A stretch of 64,000 bases of DNA, taken from a virus. Positions 17,549 to 28,287 of the stretch are shown here, piece after piece. The position numbers and the translations under genes were made by a program. The notes under the pieces are model-generated. The model was not told the DNA's origin, did not search any database, and saw only the letters and a list, made by a program, of their open reading frames with translations. The stretch is from IMG/VR virus record IMGVR_UViG_3300025168_014097, positions 17,686-81,685 of that record; one strand, written 5' to 3'. Numbering within the stretch: position 1 is the first letter of the stretch; each line of letters starts with the position of its first letter.

Positions 17549-17947
17549 CTAACTAATTATTACAACTTTTTTCTTATATTTTTTAGCTTCACTTATCGTA
17601 TGATTAGTTTCTTTACCATCCTCTCCATTTGGAGTAAATATTATCATTACATCACAGTATTTTGCTAGCATAGTGTTTCTCGTAAAGAAGTTTCCTGGGT
17701 TGTATGTCTTATTATAATAATTTTCATGTAATGCTGAATATAAATTTTTTGGAGTGTGAGATGGATTGAACTCTAAGTATTCACATCCTAACTCTAACGC
17801 ATATTTCTTTGCATATTTATCCGCTCCTTGTTTGCATCCACTAGATGCTATTAATAAAGATTCACACTCATTCTTCAATTTATATATACATTCTTTTATC
17901 TTACGTTTATTTTCGTAATTGCGACTACCTACAATACCAACCTTCAT
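17549..17947 (-). CDS. SLOG-family (YspA-like, DUF2493-type) nucleotide-binding protein
   Basis: 132 residues. Seen: KVGIVGSRNYENKRKIKECI, the SSGCKQGADKYAKKYA block (family GGA-x-GAD pattern with Cys replacing one Gly), RNTMLAKYCDVMIIFTPNG, and a TNHTISEAKKYKKKVVII end. This is the Rossmann-like fold of SLOG proteins, which bind or process nucleotides or nucleotide sugars. It overlaps the Smr-like gene by four bases. Role in the phage unknown; nucleotide sensing or modified-base metabolism are both plausible. Confidence 0.75.
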   Translation of the reverse strand: MKVGIVGSRNYENKRKIKECIYKLKNECESLLIASSGCKQGADKYAKKYALELGCEYLEFNPSHTPKNLYSALHENYYNKTYNPGNFFTRNTMLAKYCDVMIIFTPNGEDGKETNHTISEAKKYKKKVVIIS

Positions 17948-18171
17948 AATTTTATCACCAATTTACCTTCATTCGGTGAATAACGTTCCAGTACTTCTAA
18001 GTTATATTCATCTAGTACTTCACATACTAGCTCTTTCATTCTATCACTATATCCAGTTACTATTTCAAATCTTTGCACTGGTTTGTCTGCTAGAATAATA
18101 TCATTGATAAATTTATCTACGATATCATATACATCTCTATGTCGTATTCCATGTAGATCTAATTTATTCAA
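17944..18171 (-). CDS. Smr-like domain protein (short)
   Basis: 75 residues. The start KLDLHGIRHRDVYDIVDKF matches the conserved LDLHG opening of the Smr (small MutS-related) domain; the second motif, usually H-G-K/R-G, reads VTGYSDRMKELV here, so it is degenerate. Smr domains cut or bind RNA or branched DNA. It overlaps both neighbours (SLOG-like and a RecB-like nuclease gene), suggesting a three-gene unit. Confidence 0.66.
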   Translation of the reverse strand: MNKLDLHGIRHRDVYDIVDKFINDIILADKPVQRFEIVTGYSDRMKELVCEVLDEYNLEVLERYSPNEGKLVIKL

Positions 18172-19063
18172 CTACTCTCTCCTTTGATGGACATAAGTCT
18201 GGTCGAGTCTTGAAGTCACAGTATTTACAATTTTTATTATTCTTTCCTTTGACTGCAATGTAATCACGATCCGTATTATGCGATCCATCTACATTGAAAG
18301 CAGATCTAACAAACTCATCTACCGAGCTATTAATCTTATTCATGGTAGGCTTACCTGCAGCTGGATTAAATATTTGTACTCTCTTTTGTGGAAAGTCCAT
18401 GTTTTCATATAGCTTGCGTTTTACAATAAAATATTCCACTCTGATATTATCTAATGGTACGTTGAACTGCTTTGCATAATACGATTTATATAATACCAAC
18501 TGAGCAGTTTTAGTCGAATCAGCTTTCTGATACTTATTCCATCCCATTGTACTAGTTTTGATATCAATGATCTTATAAGTATTATCTCTAGTATCTTTAA
18601 TAATCAAATCAATATAACCTCTGAACTTCACATTCTGATTTACACTCATAGGAACAAGTAATGGTACCTCTACACCAATGAGTTCATGATTCTTTTTCTG
18701 GAAGTATTCTCCTCGTTTACTCAATACATAATCTAATATCAGAATACCATGTTCGTAGAATTCACCCATTTCAGCTGCATTAGTAAATTTAGGATCTTGT
18801 CCCATAGCACATGCTTTGCGATATTCTTTAGCCATCATCTTTTTCAAGATTTCATGCCAGTCTTCCTTATTAGCAGCTACTGCTGATTCTTCATACATAA
18901 TAGTAAGATACGATTGTAGAGTTTCGTGGAACGCACTACCGAATAATGTATGTATTGATTGTGTATATACAGATAACTTATCTACATAGTTAAGCTTCCA
19001 CTGACGTGGACAGTTAGCATACTGAGTATACTGTGAGTATGATATTTTATTTCCAGTCGCCAT
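18164..19063 (-). CDS. PD-(D/E)XK exonuclease, RecB/Cas4-like
   Basis: 299 residues. Seen: SYSQYTQYANCPRQWKLNYV (first cluster Cys), FGSAFHETLQSYL (motif His), FRGYIDLIIKDTRDN then KIIDIKTSTMGWNK (catalytic D and D-x-K), and a C-terminal NCKYCDFKTRPDLCPS that gives three more Cys. One N-terminal and three C-terminal Cys are the arrangement of [4Fe-4S] AddB/Cas4-type nucleases. Likely processes DNA ends in replication or recombination. It follows a DUF1599 gene with a 17-base overlap. Confidence 0.85.
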   Translation of the reverse strand: MATGNKISYSQYTQYANCPRQWKLNYVDKLSVYTQSIHTLFGSAFHETLQSYLTIMYEESAVAANKEDWHEILKKMMAKEYRKACAMGQDPKFTNAAEMGEFYEHGILILDYVLSKRGEYFQKKNHELIGVEVPLLVPMSVNQNVKFRGYIDLIIKDTRDNTYKIIDIKTSTMGWNKYQKADSTKTAQLVLYKSYYAKQFNVPLDNIRVEYFIVKRKLYENMDFPQKRVQIFNPAAGKPTMNKINSSVDEFVRSAFNVDGSHNTDRDYIAVKGKNNKNCKYCDFKTRPDLCPSKERVVE

Positions 19064-19385
19064 TGATTACTATTTGTGATATTATTCCATATATTGATAG
19101 ATCCTGAAACGTATCTTTTACAGATTCAGTTGTTACTTTTGCATCTTGCTTCAACAGTACTAATTGCTTTAATCTTTGAATCTTATCATTCATTCTAAAC
19201 CATAATCCTGTTAATGCAACATGTACTTCTTGCTCAGTCTCTAAATTAGATCCTACTGATATATTACCTTTACCATAATCCATCATCTTACTGGCAAACA
19301 ATTCATATTGTTCTGCATGTATCTGTTCATATGCTTTTGCAATGTCTGGATACTTAGCTTTCAACTCGTCTCTACTATTCGTCAT
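19047..19385 (-). CDS. DUF1599-like protein (nucleotide modification associated domain 1)
   Basis: 112 residues. The block QIHAEQYELFASKMMDYGKGNI, followed by a helix LWFRMNDKIQRLKQLVLL and SIYGIISQIVINGDW, matches the DUF1599 family, which computational work linked to phage nucleotide modification because of its gene neighbours. The family is all-alpha and MazG-like in character. Here it overlaps the gp62 gene by four bases. The link to modified bases is established only by association. Confidence 0.77.
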   Translation of the reverse strand: MTNSRDELKAKYPDIAKAYEQIHAEQYELFASKMMDYGKGNISVGSNLETEQEVHVALTGLWFRMNDKIQRLKQLVLLKQDAKVTTESVKDTFQDLSIYGIISQIVINGDWK

Positions 19386-19825
19386 TTCTTTATCTTTATT
19401 AGTTTTTTAATCAGCTTACGGTCCATGCCGTAAGTCTCAAGTATATTAGATATATACAATATCCCCCTTTTTTCTCGAAAAAGCAACAATAAATACGATT
19501 TTATTTCAGTTTTTCCTACTTCAAAATGTCGTGATAAATACTCAAGTAATTCGGGATTATATTTGTCAGCTTTTGCAGCCTTTACATACTTGCTAAACAT
19601 TTTCTTCTTTGGAAGAATGCTAGAATACAATTTATACAATTGCTTCTTATCTGTAATATTTAGTGATTGGACTTCGTTTACTATCTCAAGTAAATCAGAG
19701 TTCATAGAGAGCCATCTACTTACCATAAACGAACTCCATGACTTCCAATCACTTTCTGAGTAACTAGTAGCTGGAAGTTTGTTTACAGTTATATTATTGA
19801 TGTGCTCAATTATGCTTTTACTCAT
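19382..19825 (-). CDS. 62: Sliding-clamp loader small subunit (gp62-like)
   Basis: 147 residues from the ATG at 19825 (MSKSIIEHIN); T4 gp62 is 187. The frame is open to 19861 but that would run further into the preceding gene. The tail-heavy helical pattern, SESDWKSWSSFMVSRWLSM, LLEIVNEVQS, KKKMFSKYVKAAKAD and the final KRGILYISNILETYGMD, is typical of T4-like gp62. It lies in the replisome cluster, separated from gp44 by one small zinc-ribbon gene. Confidence 0.82.
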   Translation of the reverse strand: MSKSIIEHINNITVNKLPATSYSESDWKSWSSFMVSRWLSMNSDLLEIVNEVQSLNITDKKQLYKLYSSILPKKKMFSKYVKAAKADKYNPELLEYLSRHFEVGKTEIKSYLLLLFREKRGILYISNILETYGMDRKLIKKLIKIKK

Positions 19826-20090
19826 CTGATGATGTTGGCATCTTCGGAATAAATTCTTCATTCACCCACTTACATGATGAGCATTCAAATACTTGCATTG
19901 GTGCTAGTGTTGGTTTCCCCGATGGTGATAACGACGCTGGAAGTTTCTTGAACATTGATGCTGGTGTGAATGTTGGATTCTCACACTTTTCACATATGAC
20001 ATCTTCTAGTGTATTTGGATCAATACTGATTGGTGTTGGTTCAGAGTTCTTCGGTCCTGAATTCCTTCCTCTATTGTTTACTACTTTCAT
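19818..20090 (-). CDS. Small zinc-ribbon protein
   Basis: 90 residues. Two CxxC knuckles are visible, ICEKCENP near residue 34 and FECSSCKWV near residue 69, separated by a proline- and serine-rich linker with LPASLSPSGKPTLAP. Such zinc ribbons mediate protein or nucleic acid contacts. It sits between the two clamp-loader genes, overlapping gp44 by four bases and gp62 by eight, which suggests a role with the loader or with transcription on the clamp; unproven. Confidence 0.75.
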   Translation of the reverse strand: MKVVNNRGRNSGPKNSEPTPISIDPNTLEDVICEKCENPTFTPASMFKKLPASLSPSGKPTLAPMQVFECSSCKWVNEEFIPKMPTSSDE

Positions 20091-21004
20091 TTTACAGTCT
20101 CTTTTAGCTTTACTAATAAGGCCATGATATTAATTTCTTTATCAACTACCATAGCATCTTTATATTGTGCTTCTGCTATATACATTATAGCTTCTGCTGT
20201 TTGTGTTGTGTATTCATCAGTATTATCGTATAAGAATCTATATACATCTGTAAAATCTGTCGATTTACTGTCTACAACAATTTGTCTCATTTTTGATATA
20301 TTTTCATTGGCTTGGATTGATTTTAATAAATCGTTCATCCAATCAGCTTGAAGCATTGACGTCTCATCAATGACTAATCTACCATCTACTATCTGTCTTT
20401 GCAAACCGTTAATAGCTCTACGTATATCTGGATAAGTGGATTGTACAATTTGAACCAATGCTTGTGCGTATCCAGGTCCATTTCCAACTAATTCTTCATC
20501 ACATATATGCTTTAATCGTATTGCAACTTCTTTTCTTGATGGTGGAGTAATTCCAAATACCTGACATCTACTTTGTATAGGATCAATGATCTTTTCAACG
20601 TAGTTACAAGTAAGAATGAATCTAGTAGTCTTACTGAACGTCTCCATTAAGTTTCGTAATGCTGCTTGTGCATTTGGAGTCAGATAATCTGCTTCATCTA
20701 GAATTACAACCTTTAAAGGACTGAATCCCATTGAGCTTGCAAAATCTCTAATCTTAGTTCTGACCGTATCAACATTGTTTTCATCAGATGCATTAATGTA
20801 CATATGATCACATTCAATATTGTTAACTACGATCTTACCAAGAGTGGTTTTACCAGTTCCAGCTTTCCCATATAATAACAAATGGGGAATATCCCCACTT
20901 GCTATATATGATTGTACCTTTGAAACTATTGCTTCAGATCCAATATACCCTTCCAATGTGTCAGGTCTATACTTTTCTACCCAAAGTGTATTTTCTATAT
21001 TCAT
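20087..21004 (-). CDS. 44: Sliding-clamp loader large subunit (gp44-like AAA+ ATPase)
   Basis: 305 residues (T4 gp44 is 319). Seen: WVEKYRPDTLEGYIGS, Walker A LLYGKAGTGKTTLGK, Walker B VVILDEADYLT, AALRNLMETFS, sensor 1 FILTCNYVEKIIDPIQSRCQ (SRC motif). With gp62 it opens the gp45 ring using ATP. A strong early-type promoter begins seven bases before the start codon, so the leader is very short. Confidence 0.96.
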   Translation of the reverse strand: MNIENTLWVEKYRPDTLEGYIGSEAIVSKVQSYIASGDIPHLLLYGKAGTGKTTLGKIVVNNIECDHMYINASDENNVDTVRTKIRDFASSMGFSPLKVVILDEADYLTPNAQAALRNLMETFSKTTRFILTCNYVEKIIDPIQSRCQVFGITPPSRKEVAIRLKHICDEELVGNGPGYAQALVQIVQSTYPDIRRAINGLQRQIVDGRLVIDETSMLQADWMNDLLKSIQANENISKMRQIVVDSKSTDFTDVYRFLYDNTDEYTTQTAEAIMYIAEAQYKDAMVVDKEINIMALLVKLKETVK

Positions 21005-21010
21005 ATTATA

Positions 21011-21039
21011 AATATACGAAATTTATTTGGATTCTGCAA
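21011..21039 (-). promoter_or_regulatory. Early/middle sigma70-type promoter before gp44
   Basis: Minus strand: TTGCAG at 21039-21034, 17-base spacer ending TTTCG, TATATT at 21016-21011. The -10 box ends only seven bases before the gp44 ATG, implying a very short or near-leaderless transcript. The box overlaps the end of the preceding small gene (stop at 21023). Confidence 0.83.
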
Positions 21040-21247
21040 CTTTTTTATCGGTATTTATTAGTGATTTTAATGCTTCTAATTTACCATCAGATGTTGCAAT
21101 TGCATCTAGCAATTTATCCATTTCACCAACGACGTCAGGATGTTCTCCTACACCTACTGGATGTTGTAGATAAGTATTTAGATTAGCTACTGCCACAGCT
21201 CTGTCTGCTTCACATTTTTTTACTATTGCGTTTACATATATTTCCAT
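21023..21247 (-). CDS. Conserved small phage protein, unknown function
   Basis: 74 residues. The segment NLNTYLQHPVGVGEHPDVV followed by MDKLLDAIATSDGKLEAL recurs, as far as I recall, in marine T4-like phages, always as a small gene near replication genes. Helical, acidic, no catalytic motif. It lies seven bases after groEL and carries the gp44 promoter at its 3' end. Confidence 0.75.
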   Translation of the reverse strand: MEIYVNAIVKKCEADRAVAVANLNTYLQHPVGVGEHPDVVGEMDKLLDAIATSDGKLEALKSLINTDKKVAESK

Positions 21248-21254
21248 AATCTCT

Positions 21255-23193
<1,939 letters not shown>

Positions 23194-23205
23194 AACTACT
23201 CTCCT

Positions 23206-23937
23206 TTAATTGTTTTGTGTTTGTACTAAATAATAAACAGACTTATAGTCTGGGCCTTCTATTGTTACTCTAGCTAATCCGTCAGGACTAACCTCCATTA
23301 ATCCTGAAGTCATATCTCTATTGGCTAGTAATATTTCCTTCATATGATCTGCTGAAAAAGAAATATATTCTAAATCAGGTACTTCTGTATTTGCGTTTGT
23401 TACATCAAATATAATCTTATTAGTCGCCATCGAGTCTGAGTGACCTATAATTACTTGCAATTTGTCTCCGAAATCATTTGCTACTACTGTGAAATTTGTT
23501 TCTTCAGATAAAGCTGCTTTTGCTCTGATAAATCTAGACACAAAGTCTCCATCTACTGTAATAGTTGTAGTGAATTCTGGTATCTGTTTAAGTTTTGGAG
23601 CTTTTGGTATTATCGATTCTTCTGATAGAATGTACTCTAACATTGTAGTACTGTCAGTCATCCCTATTGAATAATTGCGACCTTCTTGATGATTTACCAA
23701 TACGTTAATATCAGTATCTAATACGCTAATAAGTTTTTTGAGTTGTGATGTTGTGTATATACAATAATCACCTTCTGTGAATCCGATGCCCTTATACTTA
23801 ACGTTTCCTAATAACGTCTTGTCATCAGATATAAAGTTTGTGCGCATCTCTTCTTTAGATACATTCCACTTTACAGATTCGACACCACCTCCTAATGAGT
23901 ATTTGTCTATAAAACCATTTAATTTTTGTTTGTCCAT
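23206..23937 (-). CDS. 45: DNA polymerase sliding clamp (gp45-like)
   Basis: 243 residues (T4 gp45 is 228). The PCNA-like two-domain fold shows FIDKYSLGGGVESVKWN, a central strand with YCIYTTSQLKKLISVLD, FVSRFIRAKAALSEETNF, and the C-terminal LARVTIEGPDYKSVYYLV. It tethers the polymerase and, in T4, activates late transcription. A late-type AT box lies 24 bases upstream. Confidence 0.9.
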   Translation of the reverse strand: MDKQKLNGFIDKYSLGGGVESVKWNVSKEEMRTNFISDDKTLLGNVKYKGIGFTEGDYCIYTTSQLKKLISVLDTDINVLVNHQEGRNYSIGMTDSTTMLEYILSEESIIPKAPKLKQIPEFTTTITVDGDFVSRFIRAKAALSEETNFTVVANDFGDKLQVIIGHSDSMATNKIIFDVTNANTEVPDLEYISFSADHMKEILLANRDMTSGLMEVSPDGLARVTIEGPDYKSVYYLVQTQNN

Positions 23938-23958
23938 ATAATAACCTTTATTTTTTCT

Positions 23959-23972
23959 ATATATAAATATAT
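23959..23972 (-). promoter_or_regulatory. Late-type promoter box before gp45
   Basis: The sense (minus) strand reads ATATATTTATATAT, sharing the TATTTATA core with boxes before the tube, sheath, tape-measure and neck genes. It is 22-35 bases before the gp45 ATG, a good distance for a -10-like late element. No clear -35 is present. Confidence 0.5.
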
Positions 23973-23978
23973 ATTAAG

Positions 23979-26492
23979 TTAACTAAAATCGAAAAATTTC
24001 CGTATCATTTTCGTATTTTTTGCTGGTAATTTACCCCACTTCAATGCAGTGTAAAAAGCCGATAATTTATTTTCTAAATCTGACTGAAAGTGTCTATTAT
24101 AGTCGATATATTTTTCTATATATTGAACTATCTCAATCGGATCGTCATATCCCTTCATTGCTAAACTGTCATATCCATAAGGATTCTGTTTCAAGTATAC
24201 CCATTTAATTTTATCACTACTCCGAATCTCACCTAAATGCGTCTGCTTGAGTGCTGTGATCATATCATTGTACGAAATGGCTGCTTTGACATGTGCTGGG
24301 CATCCTTTACGAGTTGCTGTTCGTGTAGACCCATCAAATTCCAACTTATACTTTTGAATATTCTTTACACCCGTCGGCTTAGCTACATCTAGTATAGGAA
24401 GAGTTTCTATCTCATCTCGAAAGTCTAATACTTTATTATCAACATACTCTTGTGTTTTATTTTGTAGAATATCTTGCAATACTCCTGCCATAAAAGTTCT
24501 AAGTGCAGCTGGAAAGTTTGATCGTACAACATCAATACCCTTGACATCTAATTTATCTACTGGGTGTCCCTCAACGTTAATGATCCATTGAGCATATCGT
24601 TTCTTAGCTATCCATATTCCCGCCTTTGCAATAGTCTCTTGTTTAATGTCAAATCTGTGATCGTCTATATTAAACAATTTCTTAGCCATAACATCATATG
24701 TTTTATTCATATGATCTTGAACATCTTTTGCAATGATAAGAATCTTCTCAGACATTATTTTATCGTCTGTTATATCAACGTTGGGATACCGCTTCTTAAC
24801 AAGTGGAAGAGCTGAGAAGAATACTGAGTCGGTATCTGTATAGATGCAATGTTCCTTAACTTCTTCTAACTCTTTGCTATAATACTGATCACCTATTTTA
24901 GCTGTGGTCTTAATTACAGTTTGTCCTGTAGTGGTTACAGCTTCTGCGTTGTCCAAGTCAAAGAATCTAAACGATGCTAAACCTAATACCCCATACATTG
25001 AGTTCAATAGGATCTTTTGAGTATATTGCTTTTGATCGTAGAATTCAGCCTTGACCGTATCACCTTCTTTCTCATACTTCTTACGTAGGTTTTTATACTC
25101 AACTCTTTCTTCAAACCACGTATTCAAAATAGATGGAACAAGTCCAGGTCGCGACTTATCAAACATAACACCATTAGCAGCTACTGAGTAATTCTTTTCT
25201 TCAATGAATTCTTTATACTCAGCCATATGCATTTTCTTATTAGTTTTACCTAACTGAACCGTAAAGTTTCTATCTTTATCCTTATTGAACGCATCTTGAT
25301 CCCAATCAATTACCTTTCCCATTTTAGTTTCAGGACTGATATTGAGTGACATAATAATAGAAGGATATAGGGATGTTAAATCTAAATCGTATATCCACTC
25401 ATACCTACCAGGGTTTGGTACCTTAACAAATGCTCCAGTAAACTTACCTTCCCGCTTACGCTTTTCCGGTTTATTCTTTGTTACGATTCCTAGTCTATTA
25501 CAATATGTAAGAATTGCTCCTTCGAGATAATTAGATGTAATATGGATATACTCATATCGTACATGACCCTTATGACATATTGCTCTAGTCAGATCTAAGA
25601 ATTTTAACTTATCATCTAACCGCTTTACGATCTCAACATCATTTAAGTTATACTCAATATACTTATCAATATCCTTTTCGAATAAATCATCTAGAGTTCC
25701 ATCATACTCAATCTTCCCCAATCCAACTTCAGTCTGTCCTATTGCGTCTAGTCTATACGATGATCTTTCACCAATAGTATATTTACGATATAATGGTAGG
25801 TAATCTAAACAAGACACTCCTTCTATATAATAGCGATCTAAATGCTCTCTATAGTTTACCTTTCCAATGGGACTCAATGAGTTTGCATAATCATCACCCA
25901 ATACAGTTTTTATTCTATTGTAAAGATACGGTACATCAAATCCTTCAATGTTCCATCCAGTGAGAATCGTTGGATCTAATTCTACATACTTCTCTAGAAA
26001 TTTGTATAGAAGTTCTCCTTCAGTTTTACATATTACTACTTCACAATTGTCTTTAGATACACTCTTTACACGATCCTTTTCATCTAATACGAAAACTCCA
26101 TACTTATCTATCGATCGTTCATACCAAGCTATTGCTGTAATCTTATTTACTGGATCTCTCCAATCAGGGAAGCCTTGAAGTATTTCAGTCTCAATATCAA
26201 AGAACACTTCTCTATGATTTGTAGATGGAAAGTCTGAGTCTCCATACTCATGAATCAATGCTTTAGTTTCCATTGGAACATCATATTCATATAGTTTACC
26301 CGATCGTTCATCTTCTTCCGACCATCGTTTAACAACTCGTACAGTTTTACCATCAATAGCTTTCCTCTGACCTCTTGGATCTTTGAGGTAAGCATATCGA
26401 TACTTACTTATCGGGTTCTTGATATGACCTAACTCGTCATCCCAAATATGAACCGTACGAGTTTTGTAATCTACATAAATATTTTGATACAT
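23979..26492 (-). CDS. 43: Family B DNA polymerase (gp43-like)
   Basis: 837 residues (T4 gp43 is 898). Exonuclease motifs: FFDIETEIL near residue 97, LTGWNIEGFDVPYLYNR, and IEYNLNDVEIV. Polymerase motifs: DLDLTSLYPSIIMSLN, KILLNSMYGVLG and YTDTDSVFFS, all intact. The C-terminus carries a clamp-binding-like end. It is the replicative polymerase, grouped with clamp and loader. The start at 26492 (MYQNIYVDY) follows a five-base gap after the small membrane protein gene. Confidence 0.97.
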   Translation of the reverse strand: MYQNIYVDYKTRTVHIWDDELGHIKNPISKYRYAYLKDPRGQRKAIDGKTVRVVKRWSEEDERSGKLYEYDVPMETKALIHEYGDSDFPSTNHREVFFDIETEILQGFPDWRDPVNKITAIAWYERSIDKYGVFVLDEKDRVKSVSKDNCEVVICKTEGELLYKFLEKYVELDPTILTGWNIEGFDVPYLYNRIKTVLGDDYANSLSPIGKVNYREHLDRYYIEGVSCLDYLPLYRKYTIGERSSYRLDAIGQTEVGLGKIEYDGTLDDLFEKDIDKYIEYNLNDVEIVKRLDDKLKFLDLTRAICHKGHVRYEYIHITSNYLEGAILTYCNRLGIVTKNKPEKRKREGKFTGAFVKVPNPGRYEWIYDLDLTSLYPSIIMSLNISPETKMGKVIDWDQDAFNKDKDRNFTVQLGKTNKKMHMAEYKEFIEEKNYSVAANGVMFDKSRPGLVPSILNTWFEERVEYKNLRKKYEKEGDTVKAEFYDQKQYTQKILLNSMYGVLGLASFRFFDLDNAEAVTTTGQTVIKTTAKIGDQYYSKELEEVKEHCIYTDTDSVFFSALPLVKKRYPNVDITDDKIMSEKILIIAKDVQDHMNKTYDVMAKKLFNIDDHRFDIKQETIAKAGIWIAKKRYAQWIINVEGHPVDKLDVKGIDVVRSNFPAALRTFMAGVLQDILQNKTQEYVDNKVLDFRDEIETLPILDVAKPTGVKNIQKYKLEFDGSTRTATRKGCPAHVKAAISYNDMITALKQTHLGEIRSSDKIKWVYLKQNPYGYDSLAMKGYDDPIEIVQYIEKYIDYNRHFQSDLENKLSAFYTALKWGKLPAKNTKMIRKFFDFS

Positions 26493-26496
26493 ATAT

Positions 26497-26652
26497 CTAA
26501 ACTAATTCTTCAATTATTCCTACAATTTCACTAACAATTAATACTCCCATTGCTATCGTTAAATCGAAAGGTAATAATATATACCCTAGTATTCTTATTC
26601 CTGATTTTACAAAACTAATTGTCTGATGCATTTTTGCGTCTGGTTGTTTCAT
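26497..26652 (-). CDS. Small conserved membrane protein
   Basis: 51 residues from the ATG at 26652 (MKQPDAKMHQ); the frame is open to 26694 but that would overlap the upstream gene. A short N-terminal amphipathic part precedes hydrophobic stretches GYILLPFDLTIAMGVLIVSE and VGIIEEL. Tiny membrane proteins with a similar GYxLLPF block occur in marine T4-like phages. Function unknown. Confidence 0.7.
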   Translation of the reverse strand: MKQPDAKMHQTISFVKSGIRILGYILLPFDLTIAMGVLIVSEIVGIIEELV

Positions 26653-26653
26653 T

Positions 26654-27499
26654 TTACTTCTCCAATATATTGCGCATCCAATTAATATTTGCATTAATCA
26701 TTTTTTCTACCGACATTTGTTTATTGTCAATACTATGCTTCTTAGCTGTTCTCTGAATATGAAAGTCCACCTCTAATTCTGACTTACCGTTCTTCAATCC
26801 AGTTGTACTATCATCTAATAATACACCATTGATCCCATGCCAAAAAGGTGAAGAGCTATCATTCGTGTCCATAACACCTAAAGCTCTCTGTGTGATCAAT
26901 TCTCTTGGTCCATCGCCCAATCCTAAATAGTGATGGGAAAGATCTTTTCTTTGAGATACTAATCCTTCTCTACACATATAAGCAGTTGCAAAAATTCTAT
27001 TAGCTGCTATATCGTTCGTACCAGTCAACCCACAAAATGCATTAGGCATTCCTAATATAGACATTCCCATAACTTTTACTTCTGGAAGCTCTGCTAATCT
27101 TTTATAGCATTCTAACCATCCTTTATAGTTTCCCGTCTCTGATTGTGGTACTGCCATTATTTCATAGTCTTCATCCTTAGCCATTTCAATAAAAGCAACT
27201 GTGGAGTCGTATGTTACACTCCAAGGCTCGAATGGATAATCTGGCGCTACTACATAAGTTGGCTTCACACCACTGTCTGCAATTAACTTCATTAGTGGTT
27301 CTGGATCTAAACTCTTTTTAAATTCAAATGCACCATTATCACATATGATGGTATCACCTCTATCAGCTTTTTCTCTATAATAAGCTGCGTATTGTTTATC
27401 TTTTAATAAATGTGCTAATATCAAGTGAAAATCAGCATCTTCCGGTATAAGGTCTAAATACTCTACTGGAGCTATGTAACCAAATTTAGTTTTTTTCAT
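26654..27499 (-). CDS. DpdA-like tRNA-guanine transglycosylase-family protein (DNA 7-deazaguanine insertion)
   Basis: 281 residues. The pattern DFHLILAHLLKDKQYAAYY, DTIICDNGAFEF, TYVVAPDYPFEPWSVTYDS, MAVPQSETG and HYLGLGDGPREL fits the TIM-barrel of phage DpdA proteins, relatives of bacterial Tgt that exchange guanine in DNA for a 7-deazaguanine. DNGAFE carries the likely catalytic Asp. It lacks the zinc site of classical Tgt. Together with FolE, QueE and QueD in this window it forms a near-complete DNA-modification pathway. The family call is from pattern memory; a profile search would settle it. Confidence 0.72.
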   Translation of the reverse strand: MKKTKFGYIAPVEYLDLIPEDADFHLILAHLLKDKQYAAYYREKADRGDTIICDNGAFEFKKSLDPEPLMKLIADSGVKPTYVVAPDYPFEPWSVTYDSTVAFIEMAKDEDYEIMAVPQSETGNYKGWLECYKRLAELPEVKVMGMSILGMPNAFCGLTGTNDIAANRIFATAYMCREGLVSQRKDLSHHYLGLGDGPRELITQRALGVMDTNDSSSPFWHGINGVLLDDSTTGLKNGKSELEVDFHIQRTAKKHSIDNKQMSVEKMINANINWMRNILEK

Positions 27500-27947
27500 A
27501 TTTTTTCTTTTCCATATATTGTTTAACTTCTTGTAATCCTAATTCATTATCTTTAAGTAAATATTCTTCAAATGTATTTCGATCAAATTCAATATCCTTT
27601 GAATCTCCTCTACTACAAAATCGTTCAAAACACATATCTAAAGGTGTATTCATCCAAATCATTTCTGCTTCTGGATATGCTGATACAATCTCTACTTGTC
27701 TTGGCCCACTTATTACTACTCCTTTTTTCTTAGTAGTTCGTCTAAGTTCTCCAATCTGATAGATAATTTGTGTAGATATCTCTGGATGACCTTGTAGTTT
27801 ATCTCGCTTATTTGTATCTAATATTCCTCTGACTATGTCTGAGATTTCTATAAGATCATAATCTAAATCATCTGATAGTAATCTAGCTTCATAAGTTTTT
27901 CCGCTACAGATTGTTCCTGCGACAAATATTATATGATCTCTATACAT
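27486..27947 (-). CDS. P-loop nucleotide kinase-like protein
   Basis: About 153 residues. Walker A is FVAGTICSGKTYEARLL; a lid or substrate region includes EISDIVRGILDTNKRD, and MIWMNTPLDMCFERFCSRGD resembles the LID of deoxynucleotide monophosphate kinases and dephospho-CoA kinases. The frame extends to 27977 through a TTG; I prefer the ATG at 27947, overlapping the upstream stop, although the ATG at 27962 has a better spaced GAGG. It lies between a T-fold gene and the DpdA-like gene, so a role in the modification pathway is possible. Confidence 0.72.
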   Translation of the reverse strand: MYRDHIIFVAGTICSGKTYEARLLSDDLDYDLIEISDIVRGILDTNKRDKLQGHPEISTQIIYQIGELRRTTKKKGVVISGPRQVEIVSAYPEAEMIWMNTPLDMCFERFCSRGDSKDIEFDRNTFEEYLLKDNELGLQEVKQYMEKKKYEKN

Positions 27948-28287
27948 AGACCTCTGCACCATTCTCGTTATCCTCAAATACGGAGACGTATACGCATTTG
28001 AATTCTTTTAATATTTCTTCAGCTAACATTTCACAGGACTTAGCTCCGAACTCATGTGTCCTGGATTGTAGATTATAATATGTATGTCCTAACCATTGTT
28101 CAATATCTCTCTTGAACATGATAAACTCTACATCTCTATCATCATGATTAACTTGTTTCTTAGCAGTGATAAACCATTTATGTCTATGCATACTTGATAA
28201 GAATCCTACTTCTGGGACTATTGATTGAGCATCTGGCCAATTATGTAATCCTTCTATTTCTAACTTTACTATTACGTTTGTCTTCAT
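27940..28287 (-). CDS. QueD-like T-fold protein, second copy lacking the catalytic Cys (DpdL candidate)
   Basis: 115 residues. It can be laid on the QueD/PTPS fold: an early LEIEGLHNWPDA (first His), SSMHRHKWFITAKKQV (His-x-His), DRDVEFIMFKRDIEQWL for the substrate strand-helix, KSCEMLAEEIL (family T/S-x-E-x-L-A) and VSVFEDNENGAEV at the end. The three zinc His are kept but the Cys four residues before HRH is absent, so it is probably not a carboxytetrahydropterin synthase. A decarboxylase of 7-carboxy-7-deazaguanine (DpdL-type) is my main hypothesis. Confidence 0.6.
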   Translation of the reverse strand: MKTNVIVKLEIEGLHNWPDAQSIVPEVGFLSSMHRHKWFITAKKQVNHDDRDVEFIMFKRDIEQWLGHTYYNLQSRTHEFGAKSCEMLAEEILKEFKCVYVSVFEDNENGAEVYV

